Shown here: one piece after another, positions 10,218 through 23,428 of the stretch
Layout: each line of letters begins with the position of its first letter
How positions within the stretch are numbered: the stretch's first letter is position 1
DNA from: Apostichopus japonicus
Lineage: Eukaryota > Echinodermata > Holothuroidea > Aspidochirotida > Stichopodidae
NCBI RefSeq assembly: GCF_037975245.1
Contig: NC_092569.1
Span: forward strand, 24,103,168 to 24,167,167
DNA length: 64,000 bases
Reading direction: 5' to 3'
Notes under the pieces: model-generated
Seen by the model: the letters and a program-made list of their open reading frames with translations, nothing else
Told to the model about the DNA's origin: nothing
Database searches by the model: none
Made by a program: the position numbers and the translations under genes

Positions 10218-13200
10218 GTGTAAACGTAGAGAAACTTTTTGTTTAGGCTTTTAGATATACCCTCGAAGTAGCTTCCATCTCACGTACAGCTTGTGATGTT
10301 AATGGTATTTAACTCTGTTAAGTCTGTCTGCCTACATGGGGATAATTTCGATTTTCCGAAACTCCATAAAAAAATAAAAAAACATTTTGGAAATGCTATC
10401 AATGTTTAACATCCATGCATATATGTTTAGGCTGTACGGGCATACATACTTATAAACTTTAGCAAATGATTAGGTTAGGACGGAATAGGTAGTTGGTTTA
10501 AGGGTCAGTGTGTGTTGACTTTCTTATATACTAAACAACAGAAGTTTCCACGATTGGGATTTCCCCCATGCTGTTCTGCAACCGATATTTTTCCATTATC
10601 GGTTTAAGATACCAGTCTATATTGATGGTCCAAAACGAAACTGCCGTATAGTCATATGGAAAATAGCGGGAAATTTACTAGTTTACACAAAATATCAGTT
10701 CTATATATAGCCTACTGCCTCGCCACTATACAGCACGACTTGAAGACGTATAGGGGATGTACAGGTGACAGACGAATGTTGTTGTTTTTTTTAAACTTTT
10801 AGTGATGAACAGTTGAAAACACTTGATCTCAATATCTTATAACTCTATAGTCATGAAAGTATATTACTTCCATAATATAGATATGCAGGTTGTTTTGATT
10901 AAAGCTATTTCAATGCAGATAAAATCTTTTCTAGTTGATCGAATACTTGATATGTCATTTCGGTAGATGATGCTTCAAACGTCTTACTTCCAATGAAAAT
11001 ATATATGTTTTTGATATTTTCTTGAAATGTGTGATACATTTTGAATTTTTTTTCCCCTTCTTTACACTTGTGCAATGTTTCTCTAAAAAGTTTTTTTTTT
11101 ATAAATAAAAATATTACTCTCAGGTCCTATCGTATATTTACTGCTGTTTTTGCCATTTATTGACCTGACAATCTTTAACAGAAATATGAATGAATTAACT
11201 TAGAGTTTTAAGTAAGCTCTTTCGTGTTGTCATTGTTGATTAGTATAGGCCTGTTTGCATTGGAACATGAACGTGAAAAGTTAAATTTGTGTTTTGAGCA
11301 ACTCTAAATCCCGCGAAACTTTTTTTGTTTGAAATCGGCAATTATAGAAATATCGATATAATATATGATAATATATCTTTTGCAATGACCTATTTCCATC
11401 ATGTCAATTGCGCATCCGTAGATTGAAATATCAGAAAATAGGCTACTATCGCAAGATTCGTTTCATAACCTCTAATAACAGTTTGACAATGTATGGCAAA
11501 GGGACAAACGTTCTTTAACTTGCAACTGATTTTTTTTTTATCTCTATATTTTGTGGAGATGTTACGAATCCTAAAAATTTTGCCTCAAGACTTCGGCCAT
11601 TACTTCAGTTTTTAATTACAGAGGACCGACGTACGAGTCCAATAAAAAACAAAACATAAGATAAGACACTGTTGCTGATAAAGTTTTCTTTTAGGACCGC
11701 CGAATAACCCGGTCAATATCAGCAGTATATATCTTACAACACGTTTTACTACAATCATTGCAGCAGACTATCATATGGGTATAACACCATGAGTACCGTG
11801 TGAGTAAGTAATTATTGTATATAATTATTGTCATATTGCTGTGCGTATATACGAGTACAAAGAAGTTAGCACGATTAAAAACGAGTGCATACTTTGTTCA
11901 TTAGTTCCTATATACTATACTCTTGAAAATACATCGAGTATAAGGACGAGTTCAAACCCACAAGGCTGAATACCAATGCAGATGCATATATGCTAGAATA
12001 TGAGTACCAATAAAGACTCACTTAGCGTCTACATGTACCATGTACCACAACGTTCAACTTATACTCAGTTCCACCAGTTACGGATAGGCAAGTGGGAGGG
12101 AGGGGGGGGGGTCGTAAACGAAACCATAAGTAAAAATAGGCATTTGTTCTAATTACGAATTATCCTTCATATAGTTTATGTTTTAATGGTATATAACCCC
12201 TATGAAATATATCGACACACAGCATTAAACATGAGAAGTCTGGGTTCACCTGTGAATCAAAGCCGGGAAATCCTTTATTTAACGACATTTCTTATAATCA
12301 GACAGTCACATCCGTTACTAAGTAAACCAACAACTATCATGTTTCTGAAAGTCCGTCTGGTATAAACCGATAACGCTAATCATTTCCTATATGTATATGA
12401 CCTAGAGTTCCTTTTCTTTGGTTATCAATTCACTTGTGATTTATTTCTATAGCGTTGTGAGGTTGTCAATATCAATAGTATTATCTGTTTGAATTGGTCT
12501 ATATATAATGTAATTATGCCATAACTTTGATGACGTGGAGGGCTGATACAATGACCTCCATTGTAGAGTTGAAATCATTTCACTATCTGGTCCTCGATTA
12601 TGACTATTGAGTCTTAAGAAAATTTAAAAGCTGCATGTAAACACTTCGTTGACAATTAAAGGGATATTCCTGATGCATTTGAAATGTTTGATTCGTTATC
12701 AATATATGTAAATAAATAATAATTTATATAGGTACGGTATTAATCGAACGTCGGACCTTCATGTTACAGTCCTTACCACTCGGTAACAGGGATTTAATTA
12801 GTTGAGGGGGGGGGGGTGGGTCTTGAGCTGGTACTACATGATTATACCGTTAAAGGCTGTGGGGCCTATACTTGCGAATTCCATTACAAGTTATCATACA
12901 CGCGCACACAAATCTTAATCACTGCCCCAGTGAACACAGTAACGATAAAATAAGCTTATAACATACTGCCTATCTTATAAATCTAACGTACATTTTTAGC
13001 GGCTATTAACCATGCAGACTACAGCTAAGAATCTCTCCGAAGACCGAACAGGAAGGATTGGGCTAGGGCAACCCAAGTTGTTTATATGATAATTTTTTTC
13101 ATTTAACCAAGTTTGGACTTTCCACCAATAAGCATATTACCTTGATTAGCTTACACTCAATCAGTTAATTGCATTCTCTCTGCCCACTAAGGCATATGAA

Positions 13201-13400
13201 GACACGCGCAAATTATAAATCTGTCTATAGCTCTCACTCGGGAAGACAAACTTTTTAACGGCTCGTTTATCTTCGTAATCAAAGTTTATCTTATTTAGTC
13301 TTGCTCATGTGTGCGTGTGTATAGACGATATTTAAGTGATATAGCAATGGAATCTTCACACGCAGAGACGATATCAAGAATGGAGCGTAATGAAGCAGGT
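10218..13400. other. Gene-poor AT-rich interval
   Basis: About 3.2 kb with no open frame of notable length on either strand and no repeat family recognised, apart from short homopolymers such as the G run at 12104-12112 and the G run near 12806-12815. If exons are hidden here they are too short or diverged for me to recognise. Confidence 0.5.
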
Positions 13401-13403
13401 GAA

Positions 13404-13435
13404 ACCATGGAGCTATAAACAGATAGCTCCATGGT
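13404..13435. repeat. Perfect 13-bp inverted repeat with 6-nt loop
   Basis: ACCATGGAGCTAT (13404-13416), loop AAACAG, ATAGCTCCATGGT (13423-13435). The sub-motif CTGTTTATAGCTCCATGG recurs at 14573-14590 in inverted orientation relative to 13405-13422, and a loopless version occurs at 55364-55389. Confidence 0.85.
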
Positions 13436-13436
13436 G

Positions 13437-14572
13437 AAACAGAGATGAGCGTACTTAATTCAGTCACAGCAATGACAACGTCTAGCTGGAGACATGAGTA
13501 GTTACGCGATGTTACTTTAAAACATCACGCAGGCAGGATTTCCTTCTAGAAGCATCACGGATAGAATTAGACAAGTCAACGACAATGACAAACAAAAACA
13601 TAGCCTATTCTATAGGCTCAACTTCAGCTTCAGCCTGGCAATCACCTATACAGTTAGTGTATACATCAGTATACAGTGGGGCATATATAAAGACATCTTC
13701 TAAGCTTCTTTGAGTGCAGAAGTATAGCCTATGTGTTCATTCAATTTGAGTATCGTACACAATAATGTCAACGTTCTAGAGGGAATTACACAGACAAGTA
13801 CGGCATTGCTATGGGACAGTGACACTGTATAGAACGTAAACAGAAAGATTATAGTATGCAGAACTAAAGGCATTCCAATCCCTGTGCTTTTCTATTATAT
13901 TCAAACAGTAATTCGGCCTATATTAGGTAAAACATAGATATATTACCTGATTACATGCACAATATGTGACTTTTCCACGCAAGGCTGACTAAGAGAAAGG
14001 GGTGGGGTGTGTTGCGGATGTAATTCTGCCCTCCTAAGGAGACACACACAAACACACGCGCGCACGCACACGACAGAGCCTACCCCGATGACCGGGATGT
14101 TTACCACAAGTGGCATTTCACTCACAGGCGGCCGGTAGCATCCGGGATCTTCTAGCTATAGGGTCCCGTTGAGTAGCCCTCCATCAGAGGTGAGCTTGGG
14201 TGTCCAATGAGTCTTCGAACGGTTACTAGAGTACACAAGGATGCAATAACCAGTGGATGATCCATGTAGGATGGTACCTACAGGTGGAATTTGTCCCTGG
14301 GGTCGTTGCCACGGCTAGGGCCGCCTCCTAGTGAAGTCAGCTATTCCCTTCCTCTGGCTGACACTATAGTTTTTTTTACGCTTCCTGTCTGAAAAATTAT
14401 TCCTAGAGGTATTTGAAGCCGACTCCCATGTAAAGTGCCAGCTCGACTGTGGATGGGGGGGGGGGGGGGTTGGGCACGAAAATATCATATCAATATTATA
14501 CGTCAGATGGTGCATTTTGCGGAATACTAGACTAATAGATAACATAAGTCTATAAATATATAGGTCTTTAAG
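13437..14572. other. Interval between two copies of an inverted motif; no gene seen
   Basis: Contains a G run at about 14455-14470 and a (CA)n/(CGCA) patch near 14040-14072. The outer motifs at 13405-13422 and 14573-14590 are perfect 18-bp inverted repeats, so this could be the interior of an element, but the flanks do not show a target duplication. Confidence 0.3.
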
Positions 14573-14591
14573 TCTGTTTATAGCTCCATGG

Positions 14592-17084
14592 GTTGTGCTA
14601 ACAACTATTTTTACTACTTGTGTGATGTTGAAAGGTTGTAGCCTCAGGATCCGCTCTTGGTAATCAAATCAGTTTGTTTGCGTTTTCTCTTTATAGTAAC
14701 GTCACGTAGAATTCGACAAAAAAATATATTGAGCGTACGAAAATCTCTCAGGCTGGATCAAATCCACTCGGAAAGGTTACATGGAGAAGGAAAGGTAACT
14801 TGTCGCGGACAAAATGTTGTTAGATAACTATTTCGTAATAAACTTTCAGGAGTTCAGAAGTTCTCCGGAGATCGAATGGGATTTGATTTTGTGTGTGTGT
14901 GTGCATCGTGTGGGTGGGTGTGTGTGTGTTTAACAGTTTCACAAGTATGGTCTTTGTAAAGGCATATTGAAAACATTGGTTTGAAAAGGGAACATATAAG
15001 ACACAGTTTAGCCCCCCGCCCCCCTCACACCACACCACTATACTAACCCCATTAAAATAAAACGAAATATAAAACTGGACATAAGTTAAACAAAACAAGA
15101 CAATCGGCAAATGTTCAAGCGATGTTTACAACTAAATAAATGTAAATCATTGACTTAGACTGAAACCCGTTATAGCTGTTGTCAACGTTTATGACCTATG
15201 TAAAGGACCTTTTCAGCTTCCGTAGTTTTTTTTCTGATTTAAGACTGGCGCCTTCCGTAATGAGTTGGCTTTCTGATACACAATCTGATCAGACGAAAGC
15301 AAAAGCGATGGTAAATCTCTCCAAAAGTTTAATCAAATAAATTCTTAGAAAGTCAAGTCAAAGAATTTGTATCAATCTTAAGGGCTGATGTAAAGACTTT
15401 CTAGAAAATAGCAATTTGTGAAATTAACAAAATACGTGCGCATGACTTGATCTTGTAATGTCACACCACATTGGTCAAAAGCAGACAGATTGAAACACGT
15501 CCATGTTATTCTTCACTGTAGAGAGGGGGGGGGGGGGGCGGTGAGAGGAGTGTCGAGAGGGGGCAATACCCTCATTTTCGCTTATGACGTTGATTCTTTA
15601 TATAATTAACTTTTCATGCGATTTTTGTTAAATCTATATTGGACAAAAATAAAGCAGCAAACCTAGGGTTGAATATTTTGATAATATTTTAATATTTTGA
15701 AGACAATAATTTGCCACAACAATGTACCATACGTCGTTACCCAGTGCATGATGGGACTACTATATCGTAAATGTTAGTGAAAATATCAAGGAGGGTGGCT
15801 GTGTTTTGCAGTTCGGTCAAATGAATTCTTCTACATTAACTTATACTCAAACCAAACGAAAATACACAGCAACAATAGAAATGGTACGTGCATCAATAGT
15901 AATTACGCGAAGTTATTTCCGCTATACTTTTTGGCTAAACGATCTCATCAAAATACTGCAGTGCATCACTTGGTGATTTTGAAACGATACTAATCTTCTC
16001 TTTTTTATTTTTTTTAACCCGGTCAGGTTTGAGAGGTTTAAAAGGAATAACTTAATATAGGAGTAATGGTGTAACTCGGGGGTTCAAACCGGCAGCATTA
16101 ATGCCTGCATTCATGGCATATAGCCATTCCGCTCTGTCGCAATTTCTATGTGATTTTGACACAGGGACGGGAAATGTCATTACCGAACGCTACGCGTGGT
16201 ACCAAGGGTGTGACTTACATACAGGAACTAGTGGGGTTGTAGAATTATCAGGGCAATTAAACTTCGTTTGGAATTCCAAGTAATGAGATAACGGCCTTCC
16301 TTATGCACCTATATTCTACTTTATCTGGTCTTGCATTGCCAACAGGAGTCAATGTGTTATGATAAAGGTCTTAGAATTCCAGTTACTGCGTATCTAATAA
16401 AGGAAGCTCTCTTCATTAAAGACTTGTCTGTTTTTTTCATTTCATTTTTGTACTCAACTTCAAATGTACAATCCCGGTGATTTGTATAGTGCGCTTTACA
16501 ATTCATGTATTTGGGGGTAGCTCTTGTGTTTAATGCACTGTCGTAGTTCCGCAAATAGAGGGCGCTTTTCAATATATCCATTTAGAGCAATATATATCTC
16601 AGGCTAGTTCTTGTATTTTGTAGTTATGTATGTTTCTTTACTTTGATTATGATTTGTTGTTGTATATATATGTTTGTTTTGTTTAGTAGTTGGTTTTCAT
16701 ATGGCTGTTGAAGTTAGAAAACAATTTCATACCCACTCAGATTAAACTATTATGAACAAATAATATGCTAGAAATATCTACAACAGTTGTACAAATACCA
16801 TTGTACTGCAATTTTCCGAAGCAGGTTACTCGTTTGTATTTCTATACATAACAGTAGATCTTTATTTTCTTTGGCGTGACGCAGAGAGAATGGGGATGGT
16901 GGGGAATGGGTAGGGGGAGGGGTTGGTGGGAAGCTGGGAAGCTGGGAAGGTGGAAGGGAGAGTGGAGGCTGACATCCACGACCTTTAAAAAGTACAACGT
17001 GCAATGCTATCTTCACCGTCACCGCTCTATGAATCGCTATATGAAATCCAGACAATTGACATGTAATATAGCCGTCTTTAACCT

Positions 17085-17128
<44 letters not shown>

Positions 17129-17990
17129 TCTCCATCTAGATTTGTAGGGCTATAATATATTGTCGATTCATGAAGACACAGTCCTATGAGGATAAAACTC
17201 GTCGCTTTCCATTGCGCCGGTATATCAGCGATAGCCAAGGGAATTGTCTGAGGTTAATTAGTCTGAATTTATTAAGCATGGATAATCGTACAATCACAAA
17301 TGAGGCGTGCATGCATGCACCGATCCAAAAGTAGGAAATTAGGACGACTTCGATACGCCTTAATTCTTTCTTCATTCGGACAAGAGAGAGAAAGAGAGTT
17401 CCGATCAGGCAAGTGGAACATTAAATTACTGTGAGGAGTAAGAATATATCTTGCAAATGATATGGTAATGCATAAAAATCGATTTTTGTACTTTTTTTTT
17501 TTGGTTGGGAGGAAAGATTGCAAACTAAGTGTAAGCCCGGCGCGAAACCTTCTTTTACTTCTAAATATGGAAGAATGCCCTTAAATGGAGACTTTTGAAC
17601 AAAGATATAAGCAGATAAAGGCATAATTATCAACCAGGTGCGGTACACTGGTGACTTACACATGTTTATTTCATGATAAATGAGTCACTATTCTGATATT
17701 CTTTTTTATTTATATCGTTGCTCCCTTTTTACTGGCAGAATGGAATGCCTTATTTTCATAAACTTATAATGTTAATCGCATCAGTAAAATAGTACATGAA
17801 CGTTAATTAGGTAGTACTGTAATTAATGAATCTGTTCTAAGTTTGTAAGTCGTAGGTAAGACACTTTTCAAATTAGCATCAAACCACTATATAGTGGAAA
17901 ACAATCTTTCTTTTTTCATCTCAAATTAAACTCCAGTCTTAACTAGGGTCAGCCAACTCTTATATGTAAATTTATCATAAAGTGCATGGA
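14592..17990. other. Gene-poor AT-rich interval
   Basis: Holds a (GT)n patch at 14887-14932, a G run near 15526-15538 and the (TA)n at 17090-17128. A 60-residue open frame at 16101-16283 (+) has mixed composition and could be an exon fragment, but it matches no family I know. Nothing else is supported. Confidence 0.4.
17090..17128. repeat. (TA)n microsatellite
   Basis: Uninterrupted TA dinucleotides over about 38 bp. Confidence 0.9.
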
Positions 17991-18001
17991 ATGACATTTA
18001 A

Positions 18002-18484
18002 CAGGGGCGTATCCAGGATTTTCCACTAGGGGGGGGGGCGTCAGGCATGAATGATCGCCGTCCTGGGGGATGGGTCTAAGGGGAGGGGTGGACAATTTTT
18101 GCTTTCGAAGAAGGGCTGAAATGCAAAATGGTGCGATATGTGATCCATTTTTCGACCTTAATAATAAGCAACATTTCCAGTAAAAATGGACACAAAATGC
18201 ACAATTTAGTATGGCTGGCATGTCACTTAGTGTTTATAGTGATAATACAAACACAATTACCATCTATGTTTCTAAAACTATTATGCCGCCGAACTTCGCC
18301 AGAACCTTTTTTTGGCAAACAAAAAATAAAGCATACGGGACGGGGGGGGGGGGGGGGTTGAGCGATCACCGACATCTCACATAAAGGTCGTCATCAATTT
18401 TTTTTTTGCTAACCTTTTTTTTTTGGTGACGGCCAATAGGGGGGGGGGGCGCGCGCCTGTTGCGCCCCCCTGGATACGCTCCTG
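18002..18484 (+). mobile_element. Chimeric hAT-like element without matching TSD
   Basis: Starts CAGGGGCGTATCCAGGATTTT and ends GGATACGCTCCTG, whose reverse complement CAGGAGCGTATCC matches the start. Just inside the left end is a family-A-like stretch ('gccgtcctgggggatgggtctaagg'). The flanks (ACATTTAA left, TACCTCAC right) do not match, so it is either old or a recombinant of two copies. Confidence 0.6.
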
Positions 18485-18690
18485 TACCTCACCATATCGA
18501 AAATTAAATCAAATAAAAAGTATGTTCAACCTCCAGGTTATGTTTTCCAATGGGGTCGTGATGTACACAATATACGGTATATTATGTATACGAAGAAGTG
18601 TCGAGTCAATACACTGCAGGCGTGCATAGCTTTACGCACCTCGGTTAAAATGCAGCCATGACAATTTAATTCGATGTATGTCAATTTCAT

Positions 18691-18842
18691 CCAATCAGAG
18701 CACTATAAAATAACACGTGACAATGATCGTCCAATAAGAGCACGAGAAACCAACATATGTTAATTGAATTTGACATATATGTCGATTTCTTCCAATCAGA
18801 GCGTTTAGAAAACAACATGCGACACTGGTCGTCCAATGAGAG
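18691..18842 (+). promoter_or_regulatory. Duplicated CCAAT-box segment
   Basis: Four CCAAT boxes in the same orientation, at 18691, 18731, 18792 and 18833, each followed by (C/A/G)AGAGC. Spacings are 40, 61 and 41 bp, reflecting a roughly 101-bp tandem duplication of 'tccaatcagag...gtccaat.agagcacga.aaacc'. A TATAAAA lies at about 18705. This resembles an NF-Y-driven promoter or an LTR promoter, but no transcript unit can be assigned. Confidence 0.4.
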
Positions 18843-18969
18843 CACGATAAACCGACATACGTCTATTTTACTCGATATATGCCTATATCAGGACTTATGG
18901 CACACTAGGCGCACCATACACTCATACCCAGTCAGCTTATTTACGTGCATGCAGCGTAAAATGATGTAA

Positions 18970-21150
18970 GAATTTAACTCACACACTTCCATATACACCG
19001 TCGCATCTTTCATCAGCGCTTAGACATCACACTTATGTCCTCGTCCCCGGGGACAAATATGTGACCCCTTCCCCATTTGGCACTCTGCAGTGTTTCCTAA
19101 ACTATATTATGAAAATAAGCACAAACTATATATCCTTCAGTTCTGTATTCCCCCATATTTGCCAGAGTAACCCCAAAATCTCGACGGTGCGCTAATTAAG
19201 CCCAGGCCTCGACATATGCTCCACCAATCCCCCCCCCCCCCCCCCCGCTCTGCCCATCTCTAACATGCTCCTGCAATCAATGAGAATCTTTGATTAAGTA
19301 AAATAAAATTTTGCATGTTTTGAAAAAAAAAATCCCGAAAAGCCCAACATGCCGCTCAGACAGAAGTTATGAATTTCTTCACCGAGGATTCCACCGAGAC
19401 GGTTCGCGGGACTCTTGATTCCCAGAAATGTCTCAGCCATCTCCACTTCAGGCAGTCATATTTTTTTTTTCATTCGGTAGTGGGAACGACCGTTCTTTCT
19501 CAAAGTGATAATCCGAACAACGTCAGCACCAATACGCCAGGTCAATTAATCTCTACATGTAGTGTTAGTATAGGAAACACAACAATAAATAACGTTTGGC
19601 ATAAGCCTATATATAATTTGACCTCTGACACTTATGACGTCAAAACGTATAGGATGAATATAACAACCGGAAACGACCGTATTCCCCGGTCGTTATATTT
19701 TTATATATATTTTTGTTTAGTCTTGCTTTGTAGTCGGAATCGGCAATCGCTGCATGAAACAAATCATGGGATTAAAGGGACAATTAATGATTAGCTAAAG
19801 AGTACACCTAACATCGATGACCACACAGTCACAGTCTCGATGCAAGGGGACTGGGGTTGAGAGCGGATCAGTCGGTTCGTTGTTTGGGTTTCTCGTGCCT
19901 CTTTCCCGGGTGACTTTCCTTACAAAAGTATATTTAGCGGAAAAGTTCTCTGTATATATGTAGATTTTCTTCAAAGTGCAATGTTTTGGTACAAATATTT
20001 ATTTTCCACTGTGGATACGTGATTAAAAAATGATATAAAATTTTTAAGCTTTATTGCCGTGATGTTATCATACACTTTTCATGAAATATCATCAAATTTA
20101 AAAAAAAACAAGTTGCCATACAAAATTCTATAAGGATGTATAAAGTTTCAAAAAAGTTAGTCCCATGAAGCAACCAACTTCGGCTAACGAAGTACTGCTG
20201 GCTGTAGGACACAGAGGCAAAGGAAGGGGGTTGCATTTGAGGGTGGGGAGGAGGGTGGGGGAGGTAGTGGGGCATGTGATTTTGGTTTATATGGGGCAAA
20301 TCACAAAGTAGAACACTTTCCGGCAAATGAATCCTCTTTTTGAATGATTTTTCAAAAGAGCACTATTTCTATTTAATTACATTATCTCTTAATTTCGTTA
20401 ACAACAGGGGCACTTAAAAAAAATAATTAAAACACCCTTAAATAACAGACGGGTTATGTTTAATCACAAAATGGATGAAACTATCCTTCTCTTACCAAAA
20501 TGGGGACTTTTTATGTATGGACATCTCACAAACTGGGTATGCATGGGGATATCCTACTCAGTCCCCACCCGCCACCCCTGACGAAAATGTCGATGTTACT
20601 TTTGATATCAGTGCGATTTTACTCGATAACATAACTCCAATAGTTGTAAGGTGGTGGTGGGACATGCAGGTATTGTAATGATATGTTAAATGAACGAGGG
20701 TATATATATATATATATGGTTAAAAGGTTAAAGAGAGGAATTTGTTCTATTTGCGGAGTACTAAAAGGGAATTCTTTGAAATTGAGCTGATAAGATAACT
20801 ACAGCGAAGTAAGTCACCAACATTCCACCACTTACAATCCGAGGTGCTGAGCTTGAGGCAATATTTTGGTGAAGTTGAACCCGCGAGAATCACTCCTTCC
20901 GTATGCGCCTTATTCATTGAGATTTTCGGGCATTTCACAAAGAGTCCGGGAAGAGCTTAGTAAAACTGAATCCGCAGAGAAGTAGCACGAACTTGGGAGT
21001 GGGGAATATAAGCAAAATTGTCACTGAAAAAAATTGTCTGGAATTTGTAAACGTGCTGATATTTTCTTATTCTATGGAGTGAGGATAAAAAAAACACCCA
21101 AATTCGATCTTGTACATTTAAATGATTCGTTGTCCATAACCCAAGGGATG
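18970..21150. other. Intergenic interval with one 141-residue open frame of unknown status
   Basis: No recognised gene. The open frame at 19369-19794 (+) encodes 141 residues with a hydrophobic stretch near residues 109-121 (YFYIYFCLVLLC) and several N-X-T/S sites. It resembles no family I know and may be chance. A small hairpin (ATAACRACCGG / CCGGTCGTTAT) lies inside it near 19661-19696. A short (TA)n is at 20700-20717. Confidence 0.3.
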
Positions 21151-21159
21151 TGGTAGGTG

Positions 21160-21526
21160 CAAGGGCGTAGGAGCGGGGGGGGGGGGCTGGGGGCGCCAGC
21201 CCACCCAGTGAAAAATGTGGAGGGGCGGAAGTATCATTCCGCCCCCCCCGGTTCGCAAATCAGAAAACCCCTTGTTCATTTCCAATTGAGAAAAAAATCT
21301 CATTTGGAGCACCAAATTGCATCTAAGGCCAGGTGAAAATACAAAATTAAGTTTACAAAATGGAGTGGGTGTTGAAGTGTGCTATATTGCACCAAATTGC
21401 ATCTGAGGCCACCTGGAAATGCAAAAAATTCCAAAGGGGAGGGGGCACCCCTCCCCCTTAGACCCCTCCCCCAGGCTGGCCATCAGTCTTCAGCCCCCCA
21501 CTCAAAAGTACCTTCCTACGCCACTG
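21160..21526 (-). mobile_element. hAT-type miniature element, family A, copy 2 (reverse), with perfect 8-bp TSD
   Basis: Plus-strand ends CAAGGGCGTAGGAG and TTCCTACGCCACTG, the mirror image of copy 1. Flanked by exact direct repeats GGTAGGTG (21152-21159 and 21527-21534). Interior sequence matches copy 1 throughout, including both 'gcaccaaattgcatc' motifs. This independently confirms the element boundaries and the 8-bp duplication length. Confidence 0.85.
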
Positions 21527-21535
21527 GGTAGGTGG

Positions 21536-22665
21536 ACCTGGTGGATGGGAGGGTGGGGGTGGATAGGGGTAAACTTAAAACCCATTTCAAAGAAAACTTG
21601 TGAACTGGATAAAGTAATAATGATATAATTGCCATCTCCGATTGGATGGTACATGTCAGTGTAACGTCCATATGTAGCAATACTTATTCGACTCGGATAT
21701 TGTCGTTTCACAATAGGGGAAATCCCGAGCTATGGCCAGACATCAACTTCTTCAATGTTATTAACCTCTGTGGTTTCGGATTATGTATCTACTATTTAAG
21801 ACTTATTTTTTCATATGTTTTGAGATTTTAAATATTTATTTTTATGAGAGTGCGCGCTCTCGAAAAAAAAAGTATTATTTGAATCGCAATAAACGGTGAA
21901 AGAATTGTTTTTTTTCTTCTTGGAAAACAAATCTCAGTTGTATATATAATATAAGTGACTCATGAAAATCCTGGATCGGACTTAAAAGGTAACTGGATTA
22001 AAAATAGAATTTGAATGCAAAGTTCAGAAAAGAGACCCTTCCATTGGCTCCAAGCACACTCTTCTACATAATCACACTACCAGCCCTCACTCCCGTCTCC
22101 TTTTCTGCCCCCCCCCGCCCCCCAAAAAAATCCATTTGAATGAGTTACAAAAAAAAATGAAAACTGCGAAAAATATAAAACAAAATTGTAGGCCTTTTAG
22201 CTGAAATAATCTGTGTTATCGCTAATAATTTTACTCTCATGGAGAAGTTGGGAAAATCTATTTATGAATACCTTCGTCAGCATGTACAAACTAGATAAGA
22301 TAGAGTTTATTGCCGGTGTGGGATGATACGACATCCTTTATTTCGTGGAGAAGCCAAACTTATAACACTTGGCAATAAAGGCCTACGTATAGTTTGTACA
22401 TTTTCTTGTATATTGATGCAGGGATGTACTCATGAATATTTGAGTGCCGTATGGATTTGTGCGGGTAGTGTGTTCCACGTCCTGGGGGAGGGGGTCTAAA
22501 TGTTGGGGTGTTCCCGCCTCTTTGGAAGTTTTTTTCTTTTTTTGCAAATAAAATTCTGCTTAGATGGCAACAAATCATTTTCCTAAGTCTGGGGCTTGCT
22601 TCTGTGCCAAGTATCCAACCGTATTCTGGAAATGGTTAAATTCAAAATAGTGCCGGGCGGAAATG
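21536..22665. other. Intergenic interval, nothing recognised
   Basis: About 1.1 kb without coding signal. A diverged family-A-like scrap ('cctgggggagggggtctaaatg...ggggtgttcccgcctc') lies at 22480-22525. Confidence 0.4.
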
Positions 22666-22671
22666 TTTAAA

Positions 22672-23428
22672 GGGTGACATCCCTATGTTCCGACGTCTCT
22701 ATGTTCCGACGTCTCTATGTTCCGACAAATTGTTTGGACTCTAATTTTTTTGACCAAATTTTAGTCGGACCCCATTTGTGACCCAATTTTTTTCGGACCC
22801 CATTTTTTTGGACCCCATTTTTTTGGACCACAATTTTTTTGGACCACAATTTTTTTGGACCACAATTTTTGGGACACAATTTTTTTGGACCCATATTTTT
22901 TGTGCAAAATTTTTACCAACATGTTTTCGGACCAAATTTTTTTCTGACCAATGTTTTTTGGGACCCCAACTATTTTGGACCAAAATTTTTTTGGGACCCA
23001 ACTTTTGCACCAACATGATTTCTGGCCAATTTTTTCCCTGACCCCTAATTAGGTCCCAAAAAAATGGGTCCCAAAAAATTAAGTCCGAAAATATGGGTCC
23101 CCACAAATTGGGTCCACAAAAATTAGGCCCAAAAAAATTTGGTCCGAAAAAATTTTGGTCTTAAAAAATTGGGTCCAAAGAAATTGTGGTCCAAAAAAAT
23201 TGGGTCCAAAAAAATGGGCCCGAAAAAATTGGGTCCGAAAATATTGGGTCCAAAAAGAATAGGGTCCGAAAAAAAATGGGTCACAAAAAAATGGGTCCGA
23301 AAAAAATTTTGGTCAAAAAAAATTAAGAGTCCAAACAATTTGTCGGAACATAGAGACGTCGGAACATAGAGACGTCGGAACATAGAGACGTCGGAACATA
23401 GAGACGTCGGAACATAGAGATGTAACCG
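22672..23428. mobile_element. Foldback element: 757-bp near-palindrome of modular repeats
   Basis: The outer ends are GGGTGACATCCCTATGTTCCGAC and its imperfect inverse, flanked on both sides by TTTAAA (22666-22671 and 23429-23434). Inside the left end are three copies of TATGTTCCGACGTCTC-type units, and inside the right end are five inverted ones. Between them, the left arm is an array of about 18-bp units of the form GGACC-N-C-A-A-T(6-8) and the right arm is the inverse, with the switch near 23045. Transcribed or single-stranded, it would fold into one long hairpin. Long open frames on both strands (Lys/Gly/Pro/Trp-rich or Phe/Asp/Pro-rich) come from the repeat and are not genes. Confidence 0.8.

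Noticed and set aside
19043-19054. GTCCCCGGGGAC perfect palindrome
   Set aside because: Isolated 12-bp palindrome with no second copy or flanking structure; expected occasionally by chance.
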